64,000 bases of DNA, taken from NCBI GenBank assembly GCA_963700955.1, contig CAVOZH010000012.1, positions 558,001 through 622,000 of the forward strand, given 5' to 3'. A program made the position numbers and the translations under genes. This document shows positions 15,730 through 23,697 of the stretch, one piece after another (position 1 is the stretch's first letter; each line of letters opens with the position of its first letter). Source of the stretch: Nocardioides_C sp963700955. Lineage in GTDB: Bacteria; Actinomycetota; Actinomycetes; Propionibacteriales; Nocardioidaceae. A model generated the notes under the pieces. The model did not search any database and had not been told where the DNA came from. It saw only the letters and a list, made by a program, of their open reading frames with translations.

Positions 15730-16631
15730 ACCAGGTCCTCCGTGCCCGACCGTCGTACGTAGACGAACACCATCGACACGATCACGATCATCAGGGTGAC
15801 CGACAGGGCCGAGGCCACCGGGTAGGCACCGGCCGAGAAGAGGTCCTGGATCTCGTTGCCCACCATCCGCGTCGTGGGCGTGCCGAGCAGCTGCGCGTTG
15901 ATGAAGTCGCCCGCCGCTGGGATGAAGGTCAGCAGTGTCCCGGCCACGAGTCCCGGCATCGCCAGCGGAAGGGTGACCTTGCGGAAGGTCGTGAGCGGCG
16001 TGGCGTACAGGTCGCTGCCGGCCTCCAGCAGGCGCGGGTCGATCTTCTCCAGGCTGGCGTAGAGCGGCAGCACCATGAACGGCAGGAAGTTGTAGGTCAG
16101 CCCGGTGACCACCGCGAACGGCGTGGCCAGGAGATGGCCGTCAGGCCCGAGGATGTTCAGGGTGCGGAGAACCTGGACCGCGAAGCCGTTGTCGCCGAGC
16201 AGCAGCTGCCACGACAGGGTGCGGACCAGGAAGCTGGTGAAGAACGGCGCGATCACCAGCACCAGCAGGAAGTTCTTCCAGCGGCCGGCCTTGAAGGCGA
16301 TCGCGTAGGAGAGCGGGAACCCCAGCAGGATGCAGGCGACCGTCGCGGTCCCGGCGTAGAGGAACGAGCGCCACAGCTGGGTTGCGTAGTCCTGCACGGC
16401 TGTGACGTAGTTCTGCCAGTGGAAGGTCATCTGGTAGCCGTTGAGGACCGACCCCGACGGGTCGTAGAGGCTCGTGCTCACCAGCGTCACGGTGGGGATC
16501 ACGAAGAAGACGAGCAGCCACAGCGCACCGGGCAGGAGCAGCAGGTAGCCGACCAGCCCGCGCTTCTGGGGGGCCGGCTCGGCGGGGAGCTGCTGCTCGC
16601 TCGGCCCGACTCGGGCGGCGGCGACGCTCAC
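15726..16631 (-). CDS. potB: Spermidine/putrescine ABC transporter permease (PotB-like)
   Basis: Second membrane subunit of the importer, 301 residues. A short charged N-terminus (to about residue 27) is followed by a first membrane segment, LLLLPGALWLLVFFVIPTV. The EAA loop is LLEAGSDLYATPLTTFRKVTLPLAMPG, near residue 205-230. Its start overlaps the potA stop by 4 bp (ATGA) and its stop overlaps the potC start the same way, so the three subunits are translationally coupled. Confidence 0.88.
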   Translation of the reverse strand: MSVAAARVGPSEQQLPAEPAPQKRGLVGYLLLLPGALWLLVFFVIPTVTLVSTSLYDPSGSVLNGYQMTFHWQNYVTAVQDYATQLWRSFLYAGTATVACILLGFPLSYAIAFKAGRWKNFLLVLVIAPFFTSFLVRTLSWQLLLGDNGFAVQVLRTLNILGPDGHLLATPFAVVTGLTYNFLPFMVLPLYASLEKIDPRLLEAGSDLYATPLTTFRKVTLPLAMPGLVAGTLLTFIPAAGDFINAQLLGTPTTRMVGNEIQDLFSAGAYPVASALSVTLMIVIVSMVFVYVRRSGTEDLV

Positions 16632-17752
16632 AGCTCGTCCTCCTTCTCCACCCCTGCCGCGGCGTCCTGAGCGGCGTCGAGGAGGAAGGTGTGCCCGGGC
16701 ATCCAGTGCAGGTCCACCCGGTCGCCGGCCCGGAACGACTCACGCGCCCCGGTGTTCTGCTCGAAGACCATCAGCTCCTGGCCCCACGGCGTCCGCGCGA
16801 GGTACTGCGTGCTCACCCCCACGAAGCTCACGTCGGTGACGACGGCGCCGCGGAGGGCGTTCGACCCGTCGTCGGTCTCGGAGTCCGCCGAGGCGAGGAA
16901 GACCTTCTCCGGTCGTACGCCGACCCACACCTCGCCCTCTGCGGAACGAGCGCGGGACTCCGGCGCGAACAGCTTGGTCCCCTGCACGTCGAGCACCAGC
17001 GTGTCACGGCTGCGCTCGAGGACCCGCCCGGCGACGAGGTTGGACTGGCCGAGGAAGTTCGAGGCAAAGGTGGTGGCCGGGTTCTCGTACAGGTCGAGAG
17101 GGTGGCCCATCTGCTCGATCACCCCGGCGTTCATGACCGCGATCGTGTCGGCCATGGTCATGGCCTCCTCCTGGTCGTGGGTCACGTGGACGAACGTGAT
17201 GCCGACCTCGGTCTGGATCCGCTTGAGCTCGATCTGCATCTGGCGCCGCAGCTTGAGGTCCAGCGCTCCGAGCGGTTCGTCGAGCAGGAGCACCTGGGGT
17301 CGGTTGATCAGAGCCCTCGCCAGGGCGACCCGTTGCTGCTGGCCTCCCGAGAGCTGGGCCGGCTTGCGCCCGGCGTACTCCTCCAGCTCGACGAGCTCGA
17401 GCATCTCCTGGACCTGTTGCTTGACCTTCTTGTCGCCGCGCCGGCGCAGGCCGAACGCGACGTTCTCGAAGATCGAGAGGTGGGGGAAGAGGGCGTAGCT
17501 CTGGAAGACCGTGTTGACGGGACGGCGGTACGGGCGGAGCCGTGTGATGTCCTCGTCGCCGAGTCGGATGGAGCCGGATGTCGGCTCCTCGAGGCCCGCG
17601 ATCATGCGCAGGGTCGTGGTCTTGCCGCAACCGGAGGGTCCGAGCAGGGCGAAGAACGAGCCCTGCGGGACGGTCAGGTCGAGGTCGTCGACTGCGGTGA
17701 AGCCGCCGAAGCGCTTGGTGACGGAGGTCAGGACCAGGTCGGTGGAAGTCAT
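16628..17752 (-). CDS. potA: Spermidine/putrescine ABC transporter ATP-binding protein (PotA-like)
   Basis: ATPase of the polyamine-type importer, 374 residues. Walker A GPSGCGKTT is near residue 38-46, the signature LSGGQQQRVALARAL near 137, Walker B LLLDEPLGALD near 158, and the switch histidine is in VTHDQEEAM. The C-terminal 130 residues form the TOBE/OB-fold regulatory domain (VGVRPEKVFLA) usual in PotA and MalK. The start lies 10 bp after the binding-protein stop. The highly conserved sequence makes the class certain, while the transported amine is inferred. Confidence 0.92.
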   Translation of the reverse strand: MTSTDLVLTSVTKRFGGFTAVDDLDLTVPQGSFFALLGPSGCGKTTTLRMIAGLEEPTSGSIRLGDEDITRLRPYRRPVNTVFQSYALFPHLSIFENVAFGLRRRGDKKVKQQVQEMLELVELEEYAGRKPAQLSGGQQQRVALARALINRPQVLLLDEPLGALDLKLRRQMQIELKRIQTEVGITFVHVTHDQEEAMTMADTIAVMNAGVIEQMGHPLDLYENPATTFASNFLGQSNLVAGRVLERSRDTLVLDVQGTKLFAPESRARSAEGEVWVGVRPEKVFLASADSETDDGSNALRGAVVTDVSFVGVSTQYLARTPWGQELMVFEQNTGARESFRAGDRVDLHWMPGHTFLLDAAQDAAAGVEKEDEL

Positions 17753-17762
17753 GGTGTGACTG

Positions 17763-19004
17763 TCACGACCCGGTCACCTGGGTGTACTCGGTCTCGTACC
17801 TCTGACGCTTCTTCTCCTCGAGGTCCATGAAGCTCGACGTCTTCGAGAGCATCTGCTCGTCGGGGAAGATCAGCGGGTTGTCGACCAGCGTGGGATCGAT
17901 CTTCGCCATCGCCTCGCGGGCTCCGTCGACGGGACAGATGTAGTTCACCCACGCGGCGACCCGAGCGGCCACCGTCGGGTCGTAGTAGTAGTCCATCAGC
18001 TTCTCGGCATTGGCTTTGTGGGTGGCCTTGTTCGGCACCATCATGTTGTCGGACCAGAGGTTGAGCCCCTCCTCAGGGACGACCCACTTGATGTCGGGGT
18101 TGTCGTACTGCATCGCGATCACGTCGCCGGACCAGGCCTCACAGGCCGCGAGGTTCCCGTTGTTCAGGTCGCGGATGTAGTCGTTGCCCGTGAAGCGGCG
18201 GATCTGTCCGGAGTCGACGTACTGCTTGAGCTTGTCGAGCGCCTGGCCCCACTCGTCGTCGGTGAACTTCTCCGAGTCCGCGCCGATCATCCGCAGCATG
18301 AACCCCATGGTGTCGTTCATCTCGAAGAGCATGCTGACCTTGCCCTTGAGGTCGGCACGGGTGAGCAGCTCCTCCATGCTCTTCACCTCGCCGGTGTACT
18401 TGGCGTTGTAGGCGATGCCGGTCAGGCCGCTCTGCCAGGGCACGCTGTGCTCGCGGTTCGGGTCCCACGCCGGTGACTTGAGGCTGGCGTTCAGGTTCTT
18501 GTCGACGTTCGGCATGTTCGCGTGGTCGAGCTTCTGCATCCACCCGAGCCGGATCATGCGCCCGGCCATCCAGTCGGTCATGACGATGATGTCCCGGCCG
18601 ATCGGCTCGCAGGCGGCGAGCTGGTTCCGCACCTTGGCGAAGAACTCTGCGTTGTCGTTGATGTCGGTGTTGTAGGTGACCTGGATGCCGGCCTGCTTCT
18701 GGAAGTCCTCGAGCGTCGGGATGAGCGTCACCTTCTTGCCGCTGACCTTCTTCGTCTCGACATCGATGTACTCCGGCCAGTTGGACCAGTTCAGCGTCTT
18801 CTGACTGGACGAGAGGTCCTTGCTGACGCACGACTCCGCGGTCTGCTTCGCGCCTTGGGTGCCGCAGGCGGCAAGCAGCGACGGGCTGCCGAGGGCCAGT
18901 GCCGAGAGTGAGGCGCCACGCAGGAAGCTGCGCCGACTGACTCCCCTGGCTCCGATGGCGCTCATCATCGAGCGGTTGTTGGCGTTCGGGGAGCGACGAT
19001 CCAT
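17763..19004 (-). CDS. potD: Polyamine-binding Tat lipoprotein (PotD-like)
   Basis: Extracytoplasmic solute-binding protein of 413 residues that captures the amine for PotABC. The N-terminus carries a twin-arginine signal, SRRSFLRG, with the hydrophobic stretch ending in the lipobox LLAAC-G. It is therefore probably exported folded by Tat and lipid-anchored. The mature part has NWPEYID, typical of PotD/PotF-type binding proteins, and VPEEGLNLWSDNM, which fits the ligand pocket. The ATG at 19004 is preceded by AGGAGG at 6 nt. It starts the potD-A-B-C-oxidoreductase operon and is divergent from the asnC-type gene, with about 180 bp between them. Confidence 0.9.
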   Translation of the reverse strand: MDRRSPNANNRSMMSAIGARGVSRRSFLRGASLSALALGSPSLLAACGTQGAKQTAESCVSKDLSSSQKTLNWSNWPEYIDVETKKVSGKKVTLIPTLEDFQKQAGIQVTYNTDINDNAEFFAKVRNQLAACEPIGRDIIVMTDWMAGRMIRLGWMQKLDHANMPNVDKNLNASLKSPAWDPNREHSVPWQSGLTGIAYNAKYTGEVKSMEELLTRADLKGKVSMLFEMNDTMGFMLRMIGADSEKFTDDEWGQALDKLKQYVDSGQIRRFTGNDYIRDLNNGNLAACEAWSGDVIAMQYDNPDIKWVVPEEGLNLWSDNMMVPNKATHKANAEKLMDYYYDPTVAARVAAWVNYICPVDGAREAMAKIDPTLVDNPLIFPDEQMLSKTSSFMDLEEKKRQRYETEYTQVTGS

Positions 19005-19090
19005 GTGCTTCCTCCTGCAGGCCGGCCACACGCGTTTTCGCTGGCGGGAATACGTGAGGATTTTGTCAAACGCCACGCCGCACGACAAGG

Positions 19091-19179
19091 GATTTCGTAG
19101 ATTCGAAACACGAATGCAACGGATTCCCTCGAACAAGTTCCGCATTCCTTTGACGCTCTTTACTCGCGGCTGTCACTAT
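19091..19179. promoter_or_regulatory. Divergent control region between potD and the AsnC-type regulator
   Basis: On the plus strand, TTGACG (19150-19155) and CACTAT (19174-19179; 18-bp spacer) form a promoter ending 7 nt before the GTG at 19187, giving a leaderless regulator transcript. GCAACGGATTC (19116-19126) is the reverse complement of GAATCCGTTGC and differs by one base from the motif upstream of the other cluster genes. GATTTCGTAG (19091-19100) partly matches the second shared motif. Autoregulation and cluster control by the AsnC-family protein are inferred. Confidence 0.5.
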
Positions 19180-19186
19180 GCGTGCT

Positions 19187-19666
19187 GTGAGCAAAGCAGT
19201 CAGGCCCGGAGCGAACGGGGTGTCGCTCGACGACGTCTCCAAGGCCATCATCGAGGAGCTCCAGCAAGACGGCCGGAGGTCGTACGCCGCGATCGGGAAG
19301 GTCGTCGGCCTCTCAGAGGCCGCGGTGCGCCAGCGGGTGCAGCGCCTCGTCGACAGCAACGTCATGCAGGTCGTGGCGGTCACCGACCCCCTGGAGCTCG
19401 GGTTCGCCCGCCAGGCGATGATCGGCATCCGCGCCCACGGCGCGCTCGAGCCGATCGCGGACGAGCTCGCCGAGATGGACGAGGTCGACTACGTGGTCAT
19501 CACCGCGGGCTCCTTCGACCTCCTGGCCGAGGTCGTCTGCGAGAGCGACGAACACCTGCTCGAGGTGCTCTCCCACAGGATCCGCCAGATCGAGAACGTC
19601 GTCTCCACCGAGACGTTCATGTACCTCAAGCTGCGCAAGCAGACCTACTCCTGGGGTGTGCGCTGA
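19187..19666 (+). CDS. AsnC/Lrp-family transcriptional regulator
   Basis: DNA-binding regulator of 159 residues from the GTG at 19187 (162 from the ATG at 19178). The N-terminal winged helix-turn-helix is DDVSKAIIEELQQDGRRSY and SEAAVRQRVQRLVDSNV. The C-terminal ligand-binding RAM domain has MIGIRAHG and TAGSFDLLAEV. A leaderless -10 fits the GTG start best. It is divergent from the polyamine importer operon and directly upstream of a PuuB-like oxidoreductase. It is the best candidate for sensing an amine or amino acid and controlling the cluster. The ligand is unknown. Confidence 0.88.
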   Translation: MSKAVRPGANGVSLDDVSKAIIEELQQDGRRSYAAIGKVVGLSEAAVRQRVQRLVDSNVMQVVAVTDPLELGFARQAMIGIRAHGALEPIADELAEMDEVDYVVITAGSFDLLAEVVCESDEHLLEVLSHRIRQIENVVSTETFMYLKLRKQTYSWGVR

Positions 19667-21066
19667 CCCAGCAGCGGAGCGACTACCGGTCGCTCTCCCT
19701 GTGGCACGACACCGCCGGTGACGACTGGGTCCCTCGGGATGCTCTGCGCCATGACATCCGCGCGGACGTGGCGATCGTCGGCGCGGGGTTCACGGGGTTG
19801 TGGACCGCCTACTACCTGCTGCGGGCCGACCCGACGCTGAGAGTCGTGCTGCTCGAGAAGGAGACAGCGGGGTTCGGCGCCTCGGGCCGCAACGGCGGCT
19901 GGGCCTCGGCGCTCTTCCCTGCCTCCCTGGACAAGATCGCCGCCATGGCCGGCTCGAGCCGCGAGGCTGCCCTGGCCCTGCACTCGGCGATGCGCGGGTC
20001 GGTCGACGAGGTGGGCCGTGCGGCCGCTGCCGAGGGGATCGACGCGCACTTCCACAAGGGCGGCACCATCTCGCTCGCCCGGTCACGTGCGCAACTGAGG
20101 TCGGCCCGTGCCGACGTGGACCACGCCCGCACCTGGGGCCGAGGGCCGGACGACCTCCGCCTGCTGTCGGCGTCGGAGGCGCGCGAACGTCTAGACGCCA
20201 CGCACCTCCTGGGTGCGACGTACACACCGGACTGCGCGGCGATCCATCCCGCCCGGCTCGTGAGGGGCCTGGCCGAGGTCGTCGAGTCCAACGCAGGCGG
20301 CCTGATCTACGAACAGACGCCGGTCACCGCGATCGAGCCGCACCGCGTGCGAACCCCTGGTGGAACGGTCAGTGCCGAGGTGGTCGTACGCGCCACGGAG
20401 GGCTACACCTCGACCCTCCCCCGCCACCGCCGGTCCATCGCCCCGGTGTACTCCCTCGTGATCGCCACCGAGCCGCTCCTGCCCCGCACCTGGGAGCGCA
20501 TCGGCCTTCGCGACCGCGAGACGTTCACCGACTACCGCAACCTGCTCGTCTACGGCCAGCGCACCGCTGACGGCAGGCTCGTGTTCGGCGGTCGCGGCGC
20601 GCCGTACCACTTCGGCTCCAAGGTGTCGCCGGACTTCGACCGCGAACCGCGGGTGTTCGCCGGGATCTGGTCGGCCCTCCGCGGGATGCTCCCCGCGCTG
20701 CCGACGACCACCCGGGTAACGCATGCGTGGGGTGGCGTCCTCGGCGTGCCCCGCGACTGGACCGCGTCCGTGGGCCTGGACCGCGCGACCGGCCTGGGAT
20801 GGGCGGGCGGCTACGTCGGTGACGGCGTGAGTACGACGAACCTGGCCGGTCGGACCCTGCGTGACCTGATCCTGGGTCGGGAGACCGAGCTGACCGCGCT
20901 GCCCTGGGTCGGCCACCGGTCCCCGCGGTGGGAGCCGGAGCCGCTGCGCTGGCTCGGGGTCAACGCGGGCCTCCGGACGATGGCGCTCGCCGACCGGGAG
21001 GAGCGCCTGACCGGCCGCCCGAGCCGTCTCGCTCGTGTCATGTCGCCCCTCGTCGGCGGGCACTGA
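19663..21066 (+). CDS. Second FAD-dependent amine oxidoreductase (PuuB/DAO family), probable CTG start
   Basis: Flavoprotein of about 467 residues, paralogous in type to the one at 13512-14909. The FAD motif VAIVGAGFTGLWTAYYLL comes early, and GRNGGWASALFP and the C-terminal GYVGDGVSTTNLAGRTLRDL are the remaining flavin motifs. No ATG, GTG or TTG lies in frame between the upstream region and the FAD motif except a GTG inside the motif itself. A CTG at 19663 overlaps the asnC-type stop (CTGA) and has a GGGG stretch about 5 nt upstream, so a coupled CTG start is the simplest reading. Function is probably oxidation of a polyamine or gamma-glutamylpolyamine. A sequencing or assembly error near the start cannot be excluded. 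Confidence 0.8.
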   Translation: MTQQRSDYRSLSLWHDTAGDDWVPRDALRHDIRADVAIVGAGFTGLWTAYYLLRADPTLRVVLLEKETAGFGASGRNGGWASALFPASLDKIAAMAGSSREAALALHSAMRGSVDEVGRAAAAEGIDAHFHKGGTISLARSRAQLRSARADVDHARTWGRGPDDLRLLSASEARERLDATHLLGATYTPDCAAIHPARLVRGLAEVVESNAGGLIYEQTPVTAIEPHRVRTPGGTVSAEVVVRATEGYTSTLPRHRRSIAPVYSLVIATEPLLPRTWERIGLRDRETFTDYRNLLVYGQRTADGRLVFGGRGAPYHFGSKVSPDFDREPRVFAGIWSALRGMLPALPTTTRVTHAWGGVLGVPRDWTASVGLDRATGLGWAGGYVGDGVSTTNLAGRTLRDLILGRETELTALPWVGHRSPRWEPEPLRWLGVNAGLRTMALADREERLTGRPSRLARVMSPLVGGH

Positions 21067-21205
21067 ACGCCACCCTCCACTGGGCGCGCCGTTTCGACCG
21101 CTCGACGCCGCGCAAGGCCTCGAGCGTGGCATTCGCCCCGAATGAGAGGTAGGAACAAGGCCGCAGGCCGCCCGGCCTGTCATCCGACGTGCGTGAGGAG
21201 CTCCC

Positions 21206-23389
21206 GTGTCGACGACGACAGACGTGGAACAGAGACAGCGGGGCATGACCCCCAAGTCCATGGTGGTCTGGGGGCTGGTCGCCGTGGTCGGCGCGGTCTG
21301 CTGGAGCGTTCTCGCCCTCTCTCGGGGTGAGCACGTCTCGGCGCTGTGGATCCTGTTCGCCGCCCTCTCGTCGTACGCCATCGCCTACCGCTTCTACGCG
21401 CGCTTCATCGCCTACCGGGTGCTCGGCGTGGACGACAGTCGTGCCACCCCGGCCGAGCGGCTCGAGAACGGCATCGACTACGACGTGACCGACCGGCGGG
21501 TCCTCTTCGGGCACCACTTCGCCGCGATCGCCGGCGCCGGCCCGCTCGTGGGCCCGGTCCTCGCCGCGCAGATGGGCTACCTGCCCGGCACGATCTGGAT
21601 CATCGTCGGCGTCATCTTCGCCGGGGCGGTGCAGGACATGGTCATCCTGTTCTTCTCGATGCGCCGCGACGGCAAGAGCCTGGGCCAGATGGTGCGCGAG
21701 GAGATCGGCGTCATCGGAGGCATCGCGGCGCTGATCGCGGTGTTCGCGATCATGATCATCATCCTGGCCGTGCTGGCGCTGGTCGTGGTCAACGCGCTCG
21801 CCGAGTCTCCGTGGGGCGTCTTCTCGATCGGCCTGACCATCCCGATCGCGCTGTTCATGGGCTTCTACCTGCGCCACATCCGCCCCGGGCGGGTGATGGA
21901 GGTGACCGCGATCGGCGTCGGCCTGCTGCTGCTCGCGATCATCGGCGGCGGGTACGTCGACGAGATGGGCATCGCCAACGCGCTGACCCTGTCGAAGGAG
22001 CAGCTGACCTTCGCGCTGATCGTCTACGGGTTCGTCGCCTCGATCCTCCCCGTGTGGATGCTGCTGACCCCGCGTGACTACCTGTCGACGTTCATGAAGA
22101 TCGGCGTGATCGTGCTCCTCGCCGTCGGCCTGATCTTCGCGGCGCCCGAGCTGCAGAACCAGGCGGTCACCGGCTTCGCCCTCAAGGGCACCGGCCCGGT
22201 GTTCGCCGGCAAGCTCTTCCCCTTCGTCTTCATCACCATCGCGTGTGGCGCGCTGTCCGGCTTCCACGCGCTCATCTCCTCCGGGACCACCCCGAAGATG
22301 GTGGCCAAGGAGAGCCAGGTCCGGATGATCGGCTACGGCGGCATGCTGATGGAGTCGTTCGTGGCGATCAGCGCGTTGATCGCGGCCTCCGTGATCGACC
22401 AGGGCCTGTACTTCGCGATGAACGCCCCTGCCGGAGCCACTGGCGGCACCGCCGCCTCGGCCGCCGAGTTCATCCGGACCCTCGGGTTCACGATCAGCCC
22501 CGCCGACCTCAACGCGGCCGCGCAGTCGGTGCAGGAGCAGACGCTCATCTCCCGCACCGGTGGGGCCCCCACGCTGGCATTCGGCATGTCGTCGATCTTC
22601 AGCAGCGCCTTCTTCGGCGGCCTCGCCGCGTTCTGGTACCACTTCGCGATCATGTTCGAGGCGCTGTTCATCCTCACCGCGGTCGACGCGGGCACCCGGG
22701 TCGGCCGGTTCATGCTGCAGGACACGATCGGCAACGTCTGGCCCAAGTACGCCCAGATCTCCTGGAAGCCGGCCTCGTGGTCGGCGAGCGCGATCGTGGT
22801 GGGGCTCTGGGGCTACATGCTCTACGTCGGCGTGACCGACCCCCTCGGCGGCATCAACCAGCTGTTCCCGTTGTTCGGCATCTCGAACCAGCTGCTGGCG
22901 GCCATCGCACTGACCCTCGCCACAACGCTGTTGATCAAGCACGGCAAGGCCAAGTGGGCCTGGGTACCGGGCATCGGGCTGGTGTGGGACCTCGTCGTCA
23001 CGTTGACGGCGAGCTACCAGAAGGTGTTCTCGTCCAACCCGAAGATCGGCTACTTCGAGCAGCGCTCTGTCTACCAGGCCTCGATCGACAAGGGCGAGGT
23101 TCTCACTCCGGCGACGGACATGAGCCAGATGCATCAGATCGTCACGAACTCCACGGTCAACGGCACGCTTCAGGCGCTCTTCGCACTACTGGTGATCATC
23201 GTGGTGATCGATGCGCTGATCATGTGCCTGAAGGCCTTCCGCGCGGGGGGCGTCCCGACCACGGAGGTGCCCAAGCAGCCCTCGCACCTGGTAGCGCCCT
23301 CGGACTTCTTCGCCACCCAGGAGGAGAAGCAGGCCGTCCGCGAGTGGGAGGCCTCCCGGCGAGGGGACATGGTCGGCGGTCCGCGATGA
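21206..23389 (+). CDS. cstA: Carbon starvation protein CstA-family transporter
   Basis: Large inner-membrane transporter of 727 residues, of the family that imports pyruvate and peptides during carbon starvation. It has many membrane segments; hallmark stretches are FGHHFAAIAGAGPLVGPV, the PRDYLSTFMK loop, SGFHALISSGTTPKM and ISNQLLAAIAL. The GTG start at 21206 has GAGGAG about 6 nt upstream. Its stop overlaps the start of the small YbdD-type gene as ATGA, the usual CstA-YbdD pair. Substrate by family: pyruvate or peptides. Confidence 0.93.
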   Translation: MSTTTDVEQRQRGMTPKSMVVWGLVAVVGAVCWSVLALSRGEHVSALWILFAALSSYAIAYRFYARFIAYRVLGVDDSRATPAERLENGIDYDVTDRRVLFGHHFAAIAGAGPLVGPVLAAQMGYLPGTIWIIVGVIFAGAVQDMVILFFSMRRDGKSLGQMVREEIGVIGGIAALIAVFAIMIIILAVLALVVVNALAESPWGVFSIGLTIPIALFMGFYLRHIRPGRVMEVTAIGVGLLLLAIIGGGYVDEMGIANALTLSKEQLTFALIVYGFVASILPVWMLLTPRDYLSTFMKIGVIVLLAVGLIFAAPELQNQAVTGFALKGTGPVFAGKLFPFVFITIACGALSGFHALISSGTTPKMVAKESQVRMIGYGGMLMESFVAISALIAASVIDQGLYFAMNAPAGATGGTAASAAEFIRTLGFTISPADLNAAAQSVQEQTLISRTGGAPTLAFGMSSIFSSAFFGGLAAFWYHFAIMFEALFILTAVDAGTRVGRFMLQDTIGNVWPKYAQISWKPASWSASAIVVGLWGYMLYVGVTDPLGGINQLFPLFGISNQLLAAIALTLATTLLIKHGKAKWAWVPGIGLVWDLVVTLTASYQKVFSSNPKIGYFEQRSVYQASIDKGEVLTPATDMSQMHQIVTNSTVNGTLQALFALLVIIVVIDALIMCLKAFRAGGVPTTEVPKQPSHLVAPSDFFATQEEKQAVREWEASRRGDMVGGPR

Positions 23390-23574
23390 GGTCGGCGCTC
23401 ACCCGCGCCCAGCGCGGGGTCGTGTGGTACCTCAAGCAGGCCACGGGCGAGTCGAAGTGGGACGAGTACGTCGACCGCTGCGTTCGCGAGGGCACCGCAC
23501 CTATGTCGCGCCGCGAGTTCGAGCGTCACCGCGCCGACCACAAGGAGCGCAACCCGCAGTCCCGCTGCTGCTGA
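23386..23574 (+). CDS. YbdD/YjiX-family small protein (CstA partner)
   Basis: A 62-residue protein of the YbdD/YjiX (DUF466) family. It starts at the ATG overlapping the cstA stop and ends in the family's Cys-Cys C-terminus (QSRCC). Other recognisable parts are GESKWDEYV and PMSRREFERHRADHKE. In Enterobacteria the homologues YbdD and YjiX are needed for pyruvate uptake by their CstA-type partner. Translational coupling here supports the same pairing. Confidence 0.9.
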   Translation: MRSALTRAQRGVVWYLKQATGESKWDEYVDRCVREGTAPMSRREFERHRADHKERNPQSRCC

Positions 23575-23585
23575 CTCTCCCTTTG

Positions 23586-23660
23586 TAACGCGGGGTTATG
23601 GACGGTCCGCAAGCGACATACCGCTTGGGGACCGTCCATTTCGCTTGGGAAGTCAGGCAG
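23586..23660 (+). repeat. Palindromic repeat element, solo copy C
   Basis: Same layout as copies A and B. A small inverted repeat, TAAC-N5-GTTA (23586-23598), is followed by a hairpin with 11-bp outer arms (23598-23608 and 23629-23639), an inner CAAGCG/CGCTTG stem (23610-23615, 23622-23627) and a one-base internal mismatch. The tail TTGGGAAGTCAGGCAGG matches copy A at 16 of 17 positions. It sits between two convergent genes and may also act as a bidirectional transcription stop. Confidence 0.75.
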
Positions 23661-23697
23661 GGACGCCGAACCCGTCGAGCGCCCCCCGCCCTCGCCG

